Below, one piece after another: positions 17,821 through 31,508 of a DNA stretch of 64,000 bases. Within the stretch, counting starts at the first letter, position 1, and each line of letters begins with the position of its first letter. The notes beneath the pieces were generated by a model. That model was not told the DNA's origin. It was given only the letters and a program-made list of their open reading frames with translations, and did no database searches. This DNA is from Bradyrhizobium septentrionale (GTDB lineage Bacteria; Pseudomonadota; Alphaproteobacteria; Rhizobiales; Xanthobacteraceae), in contig NZ_CP088285.1 in the NCBI RefSeq assembly GCF_011516645.4, forward strand, positions 434,001 through 498,000, in the 5' to 3' direction. Both the position numbers and the translations under genes were made by a program.

Positions 17821-19032
17821 ATGATCGCCACCAGACTAGCCATGTTCGGGACGCTCGCAGCCGCGCTGCTGGCCTCCTCGACCGTATCGGCGCAGGTGTC
17901 CGACGACGTCGTCAAGATCGGCGTGCTGACCGACATGAATGGTCCGGCCTCGACGCCGACCGGACAGGGCTCGGTCACCGCCGCGCAGATGGCGGTCGAC
18001 GATTTCGGCGGCAAGGTGCTCGGCAAGCCCATTACGGTGATCGTCGGCGATCACCAGCTCAAGCCGGACATCGGCGCGACCATCGCACGGCGCTGGTATG
18101 ACGTCGATCAGGTCGACCTCATCGTCGACGTGCCGGTGTCGGCGGTCGGGCTCGCGGTGCAGAACATCGCCAAAGAGAAGAAGAAGCTGTTCATCACGCA
18201 CTCGACCGGCGCGACCGATTTCCATGGCAAATTCTGCTCGCCCTATACGATGCAGTGGGTGTTCGACACCAGGGCGCTCGCGGTCGGCACCGCGCAGGAG
18301 GTGGTGAAGCGCGGCGGCGACAGCTGGTTCTTCATCACCGACGACTACGCGTTCGGTCATTCGCTGGAGAAGGATGCCTCCGCCGTGGTGACCAAGAACG
18401 GCGGCAAGGTGCTCGGCGCGGTACGGCCGCCGTTCGCCACGCCCGATCTGTCGTCCTTCATCCTGCAGGCGCAGGCCTCGAAGGCCAAGATCATCGGCAT
18501 CGCCGGCGGTCCGCCGAACAACACCAACGAGATCAAGACCGCCGGCGAATTCGGCATCTTCGCCGGCGGGCAGCAAATGGCCGCGCTGCTGGCACTGATC
18601 ACCGACATCCACTCGATCGGCCTGAACGCCGCGCAGGGCCTGCTGCTGACCACCTCGTTCTACTGGGACATGGACGACAAGACCCGGGAATGGTCGAAGC
18701 GCTATTTCGCCAAGATGAACCGGATGCCGACGATGTGGCAGGCCGGCGTCTACTCCTCGGTGACCGCCTATCTGAATGCGATCAAGGAGAGCGGCACCGA
18801 CGATCCGCTCAAGGTCGCGGCCAAGATGCGCGAGAAGCCGGTCGAGGATTTCTTCGCCCGCAACGGCAAGCTGCGCGAGGACAATCTGATGGTGCACGAC
18901 CTCTGGCTGGTCCAGGTCAAGACCCCGGCCGAGTCGAAATATCCGTGGGACTATTACAAGATCCTGGCGAAGATCTCGGGCGACGACGCGTTCGGCCCGC
19001 CGGACCCGGCGTGCCCGCTGATCAAGAAATAG
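17821..19032 (+). CDS. LivK-type ABC transporter substrate-binding protein
   Basis: 403 residues from ATG 17821, with GGAGGG 8-10 bases upstream. A signal peptide (FGTLAAALLASSTVSAQ) precedes the type I binding-protein fold: DVVKIGVLTDMNGPASTPTG, KPITVIVGDHQLKPDIGA and SWFFITDDYAFGHSLEKDAS. Proteins of this group bind branched-chain amino acids, urea or aromatic acids in the periplasm for ABC uptake. No permease or ATPase gene is adjacent, so the ligand cannot be named. Confidence 0.92.
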   Translation: MIATRLAMFGTLAAALLASSTVSAQVSDDVVKIGVLTDMNGPASTPTGQGSVTAAQMAVDDFGGKVLGKPITVIVGDHQLKPDIGATIARRWYDVDQVDLIVDVPVSAVGLAVQNIAKEKKKLFITHSTGATDFHGKFCSPYTMQWVFDTRALAVGTAQEVVKRGGDSWFFITDDYAFGHSLEKDASAVVTKNGGKVLGAVRPPFATPDLSSFILQAQASKAKIIGIAGGPPNNTNEIKTAGEFGIFAGGQQMAALLALITDIHSIGLNAAQGLLLTTSFYWDMDDKTREWSKRYFAKMNRMPTMWQAGVYSSVTAYLNAIKESGTDDPLKVAAKMREKPVEDFFARNGKLREDNLMVHDLWLVQVKTPAESKYPWDYYKILAKISGDDAFGPPDPACPLIKK

Positions 19033-19033
19033 C

Positions 19034-19113
19034 GGCGAATAGTGAGTGGCGAATAGCGGGTAACGAGTGACGAACGGAAACAACCATTCGCTATGCGCTA
19101 CTCCCTATTCGCG
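19034..19113. terminator. imperfect inverted repeat between convergent genes
   Basis: GCGAATAGTGAGTGGCGAAT from 19034 pairs imperfectly with the reverse complement of the block ending CTCCCTATTCGC near 19111. The GCGAATA word recurs. It fills the gap between two convergent stop codons (19032 and 19118), so it probably ends transcription in both directions and may be a dispersed repeat. Confidence 0.55.
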
Positions 19114-19117
19114 CGCT

Positions 19118-20086
19118 TCACTTCGCCACCCCGATCTCGCGGAAATATCTGAGCACCCCGGGGTGGATCAGATTGATGTCAGGCGCGGCGGCGACGGTGT
19201 TTGCCGCCGTGGTCTCGCAGGCCTGCGCGAGCTTCTTGCAGAAGGTTGCCTCAACGCCGTGCAGCGTCTTCGCCAGCCGATAGGCGACATCGTCGGGCAA
19301 GGTCTCGCGCACCAGGATATAGCTCCAGGAGCCGACCGAGGAAATTGCTTCGGTCTGCTTCGGATAGCTGCCGGCGGGGATCGTCAGCGGCTTGAGGAAG
19401 GTGTGCTTGGCGCGGATGCGGGCAATCTCGTCGGTATCAGGCGCAATGAAGCGCGCACCGCTCGCGCTCTCGGCCATCTTGCTGAAGCCGGGCCAGCCGA
19501 TGCCGGCGCCCCACAGCGCCGCGGCGCGGCCATCCTCGACCATCGCCGGGCCATCGCCGGCGCGATCGAGATAGATCGACTTGAAGTCCTCGTCCTGCTT
19601 CAGCCCGATGCCGTCGAGGATATAGCGCGACAGGATCGGCAGGCCGGAGCCCTTGGCGCCGAACGCGACCGGCTGGCCGACCAGGTCCTGGATCGTCTTG
19701 TAGGGGCTGTCGGCGCGGACCACGAACATGCCCGGGCTCGAATACATCGCGGTGAGTATCTTCAATTTGGTGGCCTTCGGCCGGCCGATGCCCATCAAGG
19801 CCTCGTAGGACGGCTCGCCGGCGACGGTTGCGATATCGACGCTATCGGCCTCGAGCAGCGGGATGTTCTCGTTGGAGCCCTTGGTGTTGCGCGGCTCGAT
19901 CGACAATGTCGGATCGGCCGCGTTCATCACCTCGGCGAACGCGTTGCCATAGAGCGGAAAACCGCCGCCCGGCGTCGCCGTGGCGAAACGGATCGTGGTT
20001 TTGGAAATGGTCTTGCCCCCCTCTTGCGCCGCCGCGCCGCCCGCGAGCAGCAGCACGCCGGCGCAAATCATAACAGCGAATTTCAT
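19118..20086 (-). CDS. TAXI-family TRAP transporter solute-binding protein
   Basis: 322 residues from ATG 20084-20086. A signal peptide (MKFAVMICAGVLLLAGGAAA) precedes the TAXI-type fold: IRFATATPGGGFPLYGNAF, the TKGSNENIPLLEADSVDIAT region and SPYKTIQDLVGQPVAFGAKG. TAXI proteins feed organic acids or amino acids to fused TRAP permeases; no permease lies here. The open frame extends much further upstream, but the signal peptide fixes this start. Confidence 0.87.
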   Translation of the reverse strand: MKFAVMICAGVLLLAGGAAAQEGGKTISKTTIRFATATPGGGFPLYGNAFAEVMNAADPTLSIEPRNTKGSNENIPLLEADSVDIATVAGEPSYEALMGIGRPKATKLKILTAMYSSPGMFVVRADSPYKTIQDLVGQPVAFGAKGSGLPILSRYILDGIGLKQDEDFKSIYLDRAGDGPAMVEDGRAAALWGAGIGWPGFSKMAESASGARFIAPDTDEIARIRAKHTFLKPLTIPAGSYPKQTEAISSVGSWSYILVRETLPDDVAYRLAKTLHGVEATFCKKLAQACETTAANTVAAAPDINLIHPGVLRYFREIGVAK

Positions 20087-20203
20087 CTCGAGCCTCAAGC
20101 ATTGCACGTGAGCAAGACTATCGTCGCACGGGCGGGGTCGTAGGCAAAGCCAGCGTTTTGTGAAACCATGCCGGCAACAGTCACAAGAAAATGACGGGAA
20201 GAG

Positions 20204-21175
20204 ATGATGATCCGATTTGCGCGTGTCGCGTTGCTTGGTTTGATGTGTTGCATTGCCTCCATTGCCCCCTCCTCCGCATCCGACTATCCGAACCGTCCGG
20301 TACGCTGGCTGATCGGCTTTGCCGCCGGCGGCCCGGTCGACATCGTCGCCCGCATCATGAGCCAGTGGCTGTCGGATCATCTCGGCCAGCAATTCGTGGT
20401 CGAGAACCGCACCGGCTCCGGCGGCAACCTCGCAGCCGCCGCCGCGATCAACTCGCCCGCGGATGGCTATACGCTGCTGTTCGTCGCGCCGAACAACGCG
20501 ATCTCGACCTCGCTCTACAAGAAGCTGCCCTATGACTTCCTGCGCGACACCACCCCGGTCGCCAGCATCATGCAGCTCACCAACATGCTGGTGGTGTCGA
20601 ACGCGATGCCGGTGAAGACGGTTCAGGAGTTCATCGACTATTGCAAGGCCAATCCGGGCAAGATCGCCTACGCCTCGTCCGGCTACGGCACCTCGGTGCA
20701 CATGTCGGCCGAATTGTTCAAGGCGATGACCAAATGCGACATGCAGCACGTGCCGTATCGGGGATCAGCGATCGCCTTCCCCGACATCATCTCCAACAAG
20801 GTGCAGCTGATCTTCGACAATCTGCCGTCGGCGCTGGAGCAGTCGCGCGGCGGCAGCGTCCGTGCGCTCGGCGTGACCTCGCCGCAGCGCTGGCCGAGCG
20901 TGCCCGACGTGCCGGCGATCGCCGAGACCGTGCCGGGCTTCGAGTCGGTCGGCTTCTACGGCATCTCCGCGCCGAAGGGCACGCCGCCGGAGATCGTCGA
21001 CATCCTCAACAAGGCGGTCGGCGAAGCCTTGAAGGACCCCAAACTCGTGGCGCGCCTCGCCGAGGTCGGCGGCATCCCGAAACCGATGACCCCGGCCGAA
21101 TTCGGCAAACTGGTGGCCGACGAGACCGAGAAATGGCGCAAGGTCGTCGAGTTCGCCGGCGTCTCGGTCGACTGA
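20204..21175 (+). CDS. Bug/TctC-family tripartite tricarboxylate-type binding protein
   Basis: 323 residues with a signal peptide (VALLGLMCCIASIAPSSA) followed by the Bug signature DYPNRPVRWLIGFAAGGPVD, ENRTGSGGNLAAAAAI and YTLLFVAPNNAISTSLYKKL. The family binds carboxylates in the periplasm, often without linked TctAB membrane genes, as here. It is divergent from the TAXI gene across a 117-base promoter gap. A second ATG at 20207 is an equal start option. Confidence 0.92.
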   Translation: MMIRFARVALLGLMCCIASIAPSSASDYPNRPVRWLIGFAAGGPVDIVARIMSQWLSDHLGQQFVVENRTGSGGNLAAAAAINSPADGYTLLFVAPNNAISTSLYKKLPYDFLRDTTPVASIMQLTNMLVVSNAMPVKTVQEFIDYCKANPGKIAYASSGYGTSVHMSAELFKAMTKCDMQHVPYRGSAIAFPDIISNKVQLIFDNLPSALEQSRGGSVRALGVTSPQRWPSVPDVPAIAETVPGFESVGFYGISAPKGTPPEIVDILNKAVGEALKDPKLVARLAEVGGIPKPMTPAEFGKLVADETEKWRKVVEFAGVSVD

Positions 21176-21281
21176 CGCGGATGGTCAGGGAGCGCGAGGT
21201 GCGGCATTGCCGAAACCCCGCGCACCCTGTAAACGGAGCCCGCACCGTTGCCAGCCGCACCACGCGGCCCGCAAGGCGGCG

Positions 21282-21357
21282 GGGCCTGTAGCTCAATGGT
21301 TAGAGCCGGCCGCTCATAACGGTCTGGTTGCAGGTTCGAGTCCTGCCGGGCCCACCA
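21282..21357 (+). tRNA. tRNA with CAU anticodon (probably Ile2, else Met)
   Basis: A full cloverleaf is visible. The acceptor GGGCCTG pairs with CGGGCCC, the D arm is AGCTCAATGGTTAGAGC, the anticodon loop is CTCATAA, the T arm is GCAGGTTCGAGTCCTGC, and CCA is encoded. The CAU anticodon with this arm pattern suits the lysidine-modified isoleucine tRNA, but elongator Met cannot be ruled out by eye. An integrase gene starts 186 bases downstream, so the 3' end is a likely attachment site. Confidence 0.92.
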
Positions 21358-21543
21358 TAACAGCTATCCACCAACGTCCCGGAACATCCACCAAAGTCCA
21401 ATAAAGGTGACATTTCGTTCACGATTACAGATAGATGAAGGTCCAACCAGGGCCGCCAACGTCCGCATTCTGTATACTGACATCCACCCGGTTTGTTGGT
21501 ACTTTTGTTGGTAGCTGAAAGTTCTCAGCAGCGAGATACCAAC

Positions 21544-22761
21544 ATGCCCTTGACTGATGTGAAGTGCCGCAATGCGAAGGGGAAAACTAGCCCGTACAAG
21601 CTCTCTGACGGGGGCGGTTTGCACCTTTTGGTTAATGCAGATGGAGCAAGATACTGGCGCTTAGCCTATCGCTGGCACGGCAAGCAACGCACGCTTGCAC
21701 TCGGCGTCTATCCTGCTGTTGGGCTTACTGAGGCGCGAGCAGCACGCGACGATGCCAAACGCAATCTAGCTGCTGACGTCGATCCGTCAGTTGTAAAACG
21801 TGAGCGCAAACGGGCTGCCGATATCGCCATTGGAAACACGTTCGAAGCAGTCGCCCGCGAATGGCACGAAAACTGGAAAGGCGGTCGGACGCCTTATTAC
21901 GCTGGCCAAATCCTAAGACGTTTGGAAGCAGATATCTTTCCAGCAATTGGGCGTCGCCCGATTGCCGAACTCGAACCTCCAGAGCTACTCGACATGCTGC
22001 GCAAGGTCGAAAAGCGCGGGGTAAACGAAACGGCACGACGTTTAAAGCAGCTGGTCGGCCAAATTTTCCGTTTTGCAATCGTGACGGGTCGAGCGAAGCG
22101 AGACCCCTCCTCTGATCTCAAGGACGCCTTGCGAGCAGCGGGAGAACCACAGCGTCACAGAGCGATGCCAATGCTGGAGCTGCCCACTTTCTTAAAGCGA
22201 TTAGAAACGTACGGAGGTGAACAACAAACCAAACTCGCCTTAAAGCTTGTGACCCTGACGTTTCTTCGCACCACCGAACTCCGCGCCGGAAGGTGGAACG
22301 AGCTAGAGAATCTTGACCAGAATTCTGCCCAGTGGCGCGTTCCTGCCGAACGCATGAAAATGCGGCTGGAGCACCTGGTCCCCTTATCACGCCAAGCAGT
22401 CGCCGTGTTGCATAAGCTACGCGCGCTCGCGGGCAACAGTCCTAATATTTTCCCGTCACCGGGCAAAGAGGGGTGTATGTCGAGCAACACCATGCTCTAT
22501 GCACTCTATCGCATGGGATATCATGGTCGAGCGACAACGCATGGCTTCCGAGCTGTAGCGTCTACGATCCTTAATGAGAGCAATCTTTTCAACCGAGACT
22601 GGATTGAGCGCCAACTTGCGCATGTTGAAAGAAATGAAGTCAGGCGCGCCTACAATGCTGCTGAATGGATGCCAGATCGTCGGCGGATGATGCAGTGGTG
22701 GGCGGACCACCTCACATCAATTGCCGGTGGTAACGTCATCCCGCTGTCGCAAGCGAGCTAG
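21544..22761 (+). CDS. tyrosine integrase beside tRNA (DUF4102/P4 type)
   Basis: 405 residues from ATG 21544. The N-terminal arm-binding domain (YKLSDGGGLHLLVNADGARY and RTLALGVYPAVGLTEARAAR) and the catalytic domain are complete: Arg in FLRTTELRAGRW, HGFR in ATTHGFRAVASTIL, and Tyr in VRRAYNAAEWM. The position just after the tRNA is the classic one for a genomic-island integrase. The stop codon lies inside CTAG at 22758-22761, which abuts an IS1380 end, so the last residues may have been changed by that insertion. Confidence 0.93.
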   Translation: MPLTDVKCRNAKGKTSPYKLSDGGGLHLLVNADGARYWRLAYRWHGKQRTLALGVYPAVGLTEARAARDDAKRNLAADVDPSVVKRERKRAADIAIGNTFEAVAREWHENWKGGRTPYYAGQILRRLEADIFPAIGRRPIAELEPPELLDMLRKVEKRGVNETARRLKQLVGQIFRFAIVTGRAKRDPSSDLKDALRAAGEPQRHRAMPMLELPTFLKRLETYGGEQQTKLALKLVTLTFLRTTELRAGRWNELENLDQNSAQWRVPAERMKMRLEHLVPLSRQAVAVLHKLRALAGNSPNIFPSPGKEGCMSSNTMLYALYRMGYHGRATTHGFRAVASTILNESNLFNRDWIERQLAHVERNEVRRAYNAAEWMPDRRRMMQWWADHLTSIAGGNVIPLSQAS

Positions 22762-23540
22762 CCCGTCTTATTCGTCAGAGTGCGCCTGAGAGGCTGGCGA
22801 GCGTGGTGTAAAGCGCTGATGCGGCGTAGGATTCGGTTGCAAAGCCAACCCCATCACCTTCAGCCGCGAACACCAGGCCCGCCATGACCGATGATACGAT
22901 TCTGCCCTTCTCGTTTCCAGCCGTTCACGCCAAGAAAGTCACAGCTGCCTTCGATGGCGGTCGGCTGACCTCGAACGGGGGCGTGATGCTTCTGGCGCTG
23001 GCCGAGCGGCGTCTCGGCTTGGCCGACAATTTGGCCCGGGTGTTCCCGGATCGGCGCGATCCGACGCGGGTCGTGCACAGCCTTGTCGATATGTTCCGCG
23101 CGCGCATGTTCGCGATCTGCTGCGGCTACGAGGACGCCGACGACCTCGATCATCTGCGGTCCGATCCCGCATTCAAGCTGGCCTGCGGACGGCTGCCGGA
23201 CACGGGTCGCGATCTGTGTTCCCAACCGACGCTGTCGCGGCTGGAGAATGCTCCGCGCCTGCGCGACGTGATCCGACTGACCTACACTTTGGTCGACGCA
23301 TGGATGGATAGCTACCCGCGCGAGCCGGCATCCGTCACGCTCGACATCGATGATACCTGCGATGTCGTCCACGGCCATCAGCAGCTCTCGCTGTTCAACG
23401 CTCATTATGACGAACGCTGCTTCCTGCCGATCCACGTCTACGACACGGAGAAGAGCCGGCCCGTGGCGGTCGTGCTGCGGCCCGGCAAGACGCCGGGCGG
23501 CGTCGAGGTGCGTGCCCACCTGCGCCGCCTGATACGGCAT
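22762..23540 (+). mobile_element. IS1380-family element, copy 1, left part only
   Basis: It begins with the inverted repeat CCCGTCTTATTCGTCAGAGT at 22762 and matches copy 3 (from 59202) until GGCAT at 23540, where an IS21-type end starts. The right half of the element is missing beyond the IS21, so a later deletion removed it. Confidence 0.85.
22884..23540 (+). pseudogene. IS1380-family transposase, 3' truncated
   Basis: About 219 codons of a DDE transposase from ATG 22884, including VTAAFDGGRLTSNGGVMLLA and the first catalytic region TLDIDDTCD. Here the frame stays open past TLDIDDTCDVVHGHQQLSLF, whereas copies 2 and 3 have lost one base at that place. The gene is cut by the IS21 end at 23541. 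Confidence 0.87.
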
Positions 23541-23562
23541 TGCGCGGCGGCGATCAGGGTGA

Positions 23563-27531
<3,969 letters not shown>

Positions 27532-27723
27532 TTGTCGCGCAGCGTCAATCAAGCCTTGCCAAACCCGCGGCCAGCGTCAATGATCCGCCCACTCGGCTGC
27601 CTTGTCTCATCTTGATTGACGCGCCACTCTCATCCTGATTGATGTGGTGGAACGGCCCGCTCCGACAGCATCATCGTGCTAAAACGTGGTCGTTGTTCGA
27701 ACGCCACAAGGAGGGACCGTTCC

Positions 27724-28767
27724 ATGAAGCAGGTTAGCACCATCGGGTTGGATTTGGCGAAGCACATTTTTCAAGTTCACGGCGCGGGTGCCGATGGCTC
27801 GCCGGTGTTCAACCGGAGACTACGGCGCAGCGAGGTCCTGCATTTCTTCTCGAAGCAGCCGGCCTGCCTTGTCGGAATAGAAGCCTGTGGCAGCGCTCAC
27901 TATTGGGCACGCGAGATTGCAACTCTCGGCCATGAAGTGCGGCTGATCCCACCAGCTTACGTCAAGCCGTTTGTGAAGCGTGGAAAAACGGATGCGGCGG
28001 ATGCCGAGGCCATCAGCGAAGCCGTGACTCGCAAGACCATGCGCTTCGTTCCGATCAAAACGGCCGAGCAACAAGCCGGAACGATGGTCCTGAAGAGTCG
28101 CGCACTTCTGGTGAAACAGCAAACGCAGACGATCAACGCCCTGCGCTCGCATCTGGCTGAGTTGGGCATCATTGCCGCCGCCGGCCGGACAAAGGTCGAG
28201 GCGTTGGTTGCAATCGTACGGGATGTAGCAGATATCCGCTTGCCTGCGGCAGCGCGCTTCGCGCTGACGGCAGTTGCCGATCAGATCGAGGCTCAGGCGG
28301 ACCAGATTGACAAGCTCGAGCGAGCCATTGTTGCTGCGGCAAGGACCGACAAGGACATGCGCCGACTGACTACCATCCCCGGCATTGGAGCCATTACAGC
28401 GGCGACCATCAAGGCGCTGGTGCCAGATCCCGGCGGCTTCAAATCCGCTCGTCACTTTGCTGCCTGGCTGGGACTGACGCCGCGACAGCATTCGAGTGGG
28501 GGCAAGGAGCGGATGGGGCGAATCTCGAAGATGGGAAACCCCGAACTTCGGAGCCTCCTCGTTCTTGGGGCGACATCCGTCCTGCGAATTGCCCGGAAGG
28601 CTGATCGGGCGCCGCCATGGTTGAAGTCGCTGCTCGCCAGACGTCCGTACAAGGTGGCAGCGGTCGCACTGGCCAACAAGACAGCGCGAATTGCCTGGGC
28701 GCTCTTGAACAGGGGTGGGATTTATCGGCATCCGGAGACGCTAGCGACGACTACGCCTGCCGCTTGA
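27724..28767 (+). CDS. IS110-family DEDD transposase
   Basis: 347 residues from ATG 27724 with AGGAGG upstream. The RuvC-like N-terminal domain (STIGLDLAKHIFQVHG, LVGIEACGSAHYWARE, VKRGKTDAADAEAISEAVTR) is followed by the Tnp2 domain with TIPGIGAITAATIKALVPDP and HFAAWLGLTPRQHSSGGKER, where the serine is the proposed catalytic residue. Full length. Such enzymes use a structured RNA from the element to choose donor and target. Confidence 0.95.
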   Translation: MKQVSTIGLDLAKHIFQVHGAGADGSPVFNRRLRRSEVLHFFSKQPACLVGIEACGSAHYWAREIATLGHEVRLIPPAYVKPFVKRGKTDAADAEAISEAVTRKTMRFVPIKTAEQQAGTMVLKSRALLVKQQTQTINALRSHLAELGIIAAAGRTKVEALVAIVRDVADIRLPAAARFALTAVADQIEAQADQIDKLERAIVAAARTDKDMRRLTTIPGIGAITAATIKALVPDPGGFKSARHFAAWLGLTPRQHSSGGKERMGRISKMGNPELRSLLVLGATSVLRIARKADRAPPWLKSLLARRPYKVAAVALANKTARIAWALLNRGGIYRHPETLATTTPAA

Positions 28768-28900
28768 TGAATACAGCAGTTGTCAAAGAGATCTGACCGG
28801 CGCGGGCCGGCAGAGGGCAAGGAGCAATAACAGGCGATGAACCCACGGGACGAAATCCCGACACGAGTGAGGCTGGCGCGACAATGCGCTTCAAGCGCGT
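28768..28900 (+). ncRNA. candidate bridge/seek RNA region of the IS110-type element
   Basis: 133 non-coding bases between the transposase stop and the element edge. They contain self-complementary words such as CGGCGCGGGCCGG and GGGACGAAATCCC and the GCGCTTCAAGCGC hairpin. In IS1111-like elements the guiding RNA lies downstream of the transposase, so position and structure fit. There is no direct evidence of transcription. Confidence 0.5.
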
Positions 28901-28909
28901 CTGATTGAT

Positions 28910-29584
28910 TTAGCCCCTTGTGTCGCGGACTTCATCGAGGCCAGCGGTCATGCGCCGCGCTTTACAGGCCGTATACATGACCGCACCGCTCCCATGTGTG
29001 AAGTCGACTGAGAAAGCTCTTGCGCCCGCGGGCCGTTCCATACATGTCGCGCTATAAGGCCCACCCTGGCGAAATCCCATCTCAATCAGCCTGCATTGGC
29101 CGGCAAACACTTTAGCGGATAGTTCCCGGCTATACTCGCCGGCCATGGCGCGTTTTACGCCCTTCACTATCGTTGAAACAGGACTACCGTCGTTCTCGAA
29201 CTGCTCCGCGCAGTACTGGACGGCGATCCCTGCTCGCTTGCAGATATATTCGTAATAAGCACTCTCGTCCGCGTCCTGGAAGCGACCCCAGCGACTAACG
29301 TCATAAACAAGGATCGTCTGGAAATCGGCGCGGCCACCTTGAACGTCATCGATCAGCTGCTTGAGCGCATCGCGACCATCGATACGGAGTCCGCTTTTTC
29401 CCGAATCGGCATACGTTTTCACGATCTCAATGCCGCGAGAGGACGCATATTTGTGGATCTCATCCGACTGGTTCTCAGTCGAGTATCTCTGGTGTTCAGT
29501 TGACATCCGCACGTACTCTGCGGCTCGTATTACGCGCCGGCCAGCATCGTCAACGCTGCGTTCCCGATTCTGATCCACCACCAC
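28910..29584 (-). pseudogene. large serine recombinase, 3' truncated
   Basis: The N-terminal catalytic domain is present: AAEYVRMSTEHQRYSTENQS with the catalytic serine, YVRMSTE style of rhizobial large serine recombinases, and LVYDVSRWGRFQDADESAYY. After GFRQGGP the frame drifts into unrelated residues and stops, so the DNA-binding recombinase and zinc domains are missing. The IS110-type element abuts the broken end. On the other side, IS66 copy 2 separates it from an HTH gene. Confidence 0.82.
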
Positions 29585-29788
29585 TTCTTCCGATCGGTCT
29601 GCGATCGAGCGGCGAGCAAGCCTCGAACGGGGCCGGCGCCTTCGCCGGCGCTAGCCGCTTGCACATCAAGCCGACAATAAATGTGGTGAATGGAAAGATG
29701 TTGCGTACGCATACGACGGAGGCCGCCTGATTGACGCATGCGCGCGGGCACGGCGAGGTCTATGATGGCATTGGGTGAAGGGTGAAGG

Positions 29789-31462
29789 TCAGGCGGCCTG
29801 CTGATTGGCTGGCTTGTCGGCCTGGCGCAGGAGCTTCCATTCCCAGGGCAAGAGCTCGTGCAGACGCGATGCGGGATGATCGGCGATACGGGCCAGGACG
29901 TCGGCGAGCCAGGCCTTGGGATCGACGTCGTTGAGGCGACAGGTCGTGATCATCGTCAGCATGATGGCGGCACGGTCGGCGCCGCGTTGGCTGCCGGCGA
30001 AGGTCCAGTTGCGCCTTCCCAAGGCGATGCCTCTCAATGCGCGCTCAGCGCAATTGTTGGTCAAGCAGATCCTGCCGTCGTCGAGGAAGCGGGCGAAGCC
30101 GTCCCAGCGCCTGAGCATGTAGTTAATCGGCTTCAGGACCTCGGAGGAACGCGAGAGGGTTTCGCGCTCGCGGAGCAGCCAGGCATGCATGTCCTCGAGA
30201 AGTGACTTACTCTGTTCCTGGCGAGCGGCACGCCGCTCGCCGGCACCGCGGCCGTTGATGGCGCGCTCGATCTCGAACAACGTATCGAGGCGTCTGACAG
30301 CCTCCAGCGCGATCGGGGAGACCGGTTTGCCTTTCTTGCCTTCCCGAGCATTTTTCTCGATATCAGCCAGCTCGAAGAAGCCCCGCCGCGCATGGGCCAC
30401 GCAAAACGCCGGCGTAATCGGCAGCGCCTTCTTCTGCGGGTCGAACAGCGGCTCGAAGCCGCTGTAGCAATCCGCCTGCAAGATGCCGGCGAAGGCGGCC
30501 AGATGTCTCTGTGGATGCTCGCCTCGTCGGTCGCTCGAGGCGTAATAGACCGCTGCCGGCGGCGCAGGCCCGGCGAACGGCCGGTCATCCCGCACATAAG
30601 TCCAGATCCGCCCGGTCGTGCACTTGCCCTTCGCCAGAATACGGATGGTGGTGTCGTCGCCATGAAGGCGCTCGGCAGCGAGCACGTGGCGTTCGATCAA
30701 GTGGAAGAGCGGCATGACGGCGAAGGTCCCGTGGCCGACCTGGTCGGCCAGCGTCGACAACGGCAGGTCGATCCCCTCGGCCTTAAAGCGCGCACTCTGG
30801 CGGTTGAGCGGGATATGCATGCCGAACTTGTCGAACAGGATCGTCGCCAGCAATTGTGGGCCGATGAAGCCGCGCGGCGTGGCATGGAACGGCGCGGGCG
30901 GCTGGCTGATCTTCTCGCAATCGCGGCAGGTGAACTTCTCGCGTACCGTCTCGATCAGCTTGAAGCGGCGCGGGATCTCCTCCAGCGTCTTGGTCACATC
31001 CTCACCGATCTTCGCCAGCCGCGATCCACCGCAGCAGGCGCAGGTCGTTGGAGTCTCAATGACGACGCGCTCGCGTTCGATATCGTCAGGCCATGGCTTG
31101 CGCACCGGCCGCTTGCGCGTGAAGGGGCGGACGTTCTGCGTCTTCGCCGCTGCGGCCTGCGCCGCAAGCTCATCCTCGCTCGCCGTGGCGACGAGGTCTT
31201 CGAGCTCCAGTTCCAACTGCTCGAGCAGCCGCGCCGTGCGCTCGGAGCGCTGCCCGTACAGTTCGCGTTTGAGCTTCTCGATCCGCAGCTCGAGATGCGC
31301 GACCAGCGCCTCGGTATCCGACAGTTTCGCCTGCGCATTCGCGGCTTGCGCCTGCCAGTTGGCGGCCTTCGCCTCGGCTTTCTGTCGCGCCTCACGCTCG
31401 GCCTGCAGCGCCGCCAGGGCACTGACAAGGTCCGATGGAAGATCATCCGGCTTCGATATCAT
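29789..31462 (-). CDS. tnpC: IS66 transposase TnpC, copy 2
   Basis: 557 residues. The N-terminal coil is Ala/Gln-rich (KAEAKAANWQAQAANAQAKL), followed by the CACCGG knuckle, GDDTTIRIL, LQADCYSGFEPL and TNNCAERALRG catalytic regions. It is highly similar to copy 1 from about residue 100 on. Intact frame. Confidence 0.95.
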   Translation of the reverse strand: MISKPDDLPSDLVSALAALQAEREARQKAEAKAANWQAQAANAQAKLSDTEALVAHLELRIEKLKRELYGQRSERTARLLEQLELELEDLVATASEDELAAQAAAAKTQNVRPFTRKRPVRKPWPDDIERERVVIETPTTCACCGGSRLAKIGEDVTKTLEEIPRRFKLIETVREKFTCRDCEKISQPPAPFHATPRGFIGPQLLATILFDKFGMHIPLNRQSARFKAEGIDLPLSTLADQVGHGTFAVMPLFHLIERHVLAAERLHGDDTTIRILAKGKCTTGRIWTYVRDDRPFAGPAPPAAVYYASSDRRGEHPQRHLAAFAGILQADCYSGFEPLFDPQKKALPITPAFCVAHARRGFFELADIEKNAREGKKGKPVSPIALEAVRRLDTLFEIERAINGRGAGERRAARQEQSKSLLEDMHAWLLRERETLSRSSEVLKPINYMLRRWDGFARFLDDGRICLTNNCAERALRGIALGRRNWTFAGSQRGADRAAIMLTMITTCRLNDVDPKAWLADVLARIADHPASRLHELLPWEWKLLRQADKPANQQAA

Positions 31463-31508
31463 GGAGCCATTGAATCAGATCGAGCAGCAGATTCAAACCG
31501 TAAAACGA

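Larger units (their letters stand above)
27644..28900 (+). mobile_element. IS110-family (IS1111-like) element
   Basis: A DEDD transposase gene is followed by about 130 non-coding bases. A 9-bp word CTGATTGAT lies at both edges (27635-27643 and 28901-28909), which could be a duplicated core or a shared target word. There are no long terminal inverted repeats, as usual for the family. Its left edge lies in the IS21 right end and its right edge cuts a serine recombinase gene. Exact ends are tentative. Confidence 0.7.

Noticed and set aside
14688..18101. Very long open frame (1137 codons) on the plus strand
   Set aside because: It is antisense to the MoeA-like genes, rich in Arg/His/Gln and without family motifs; a GC-codon shadow.
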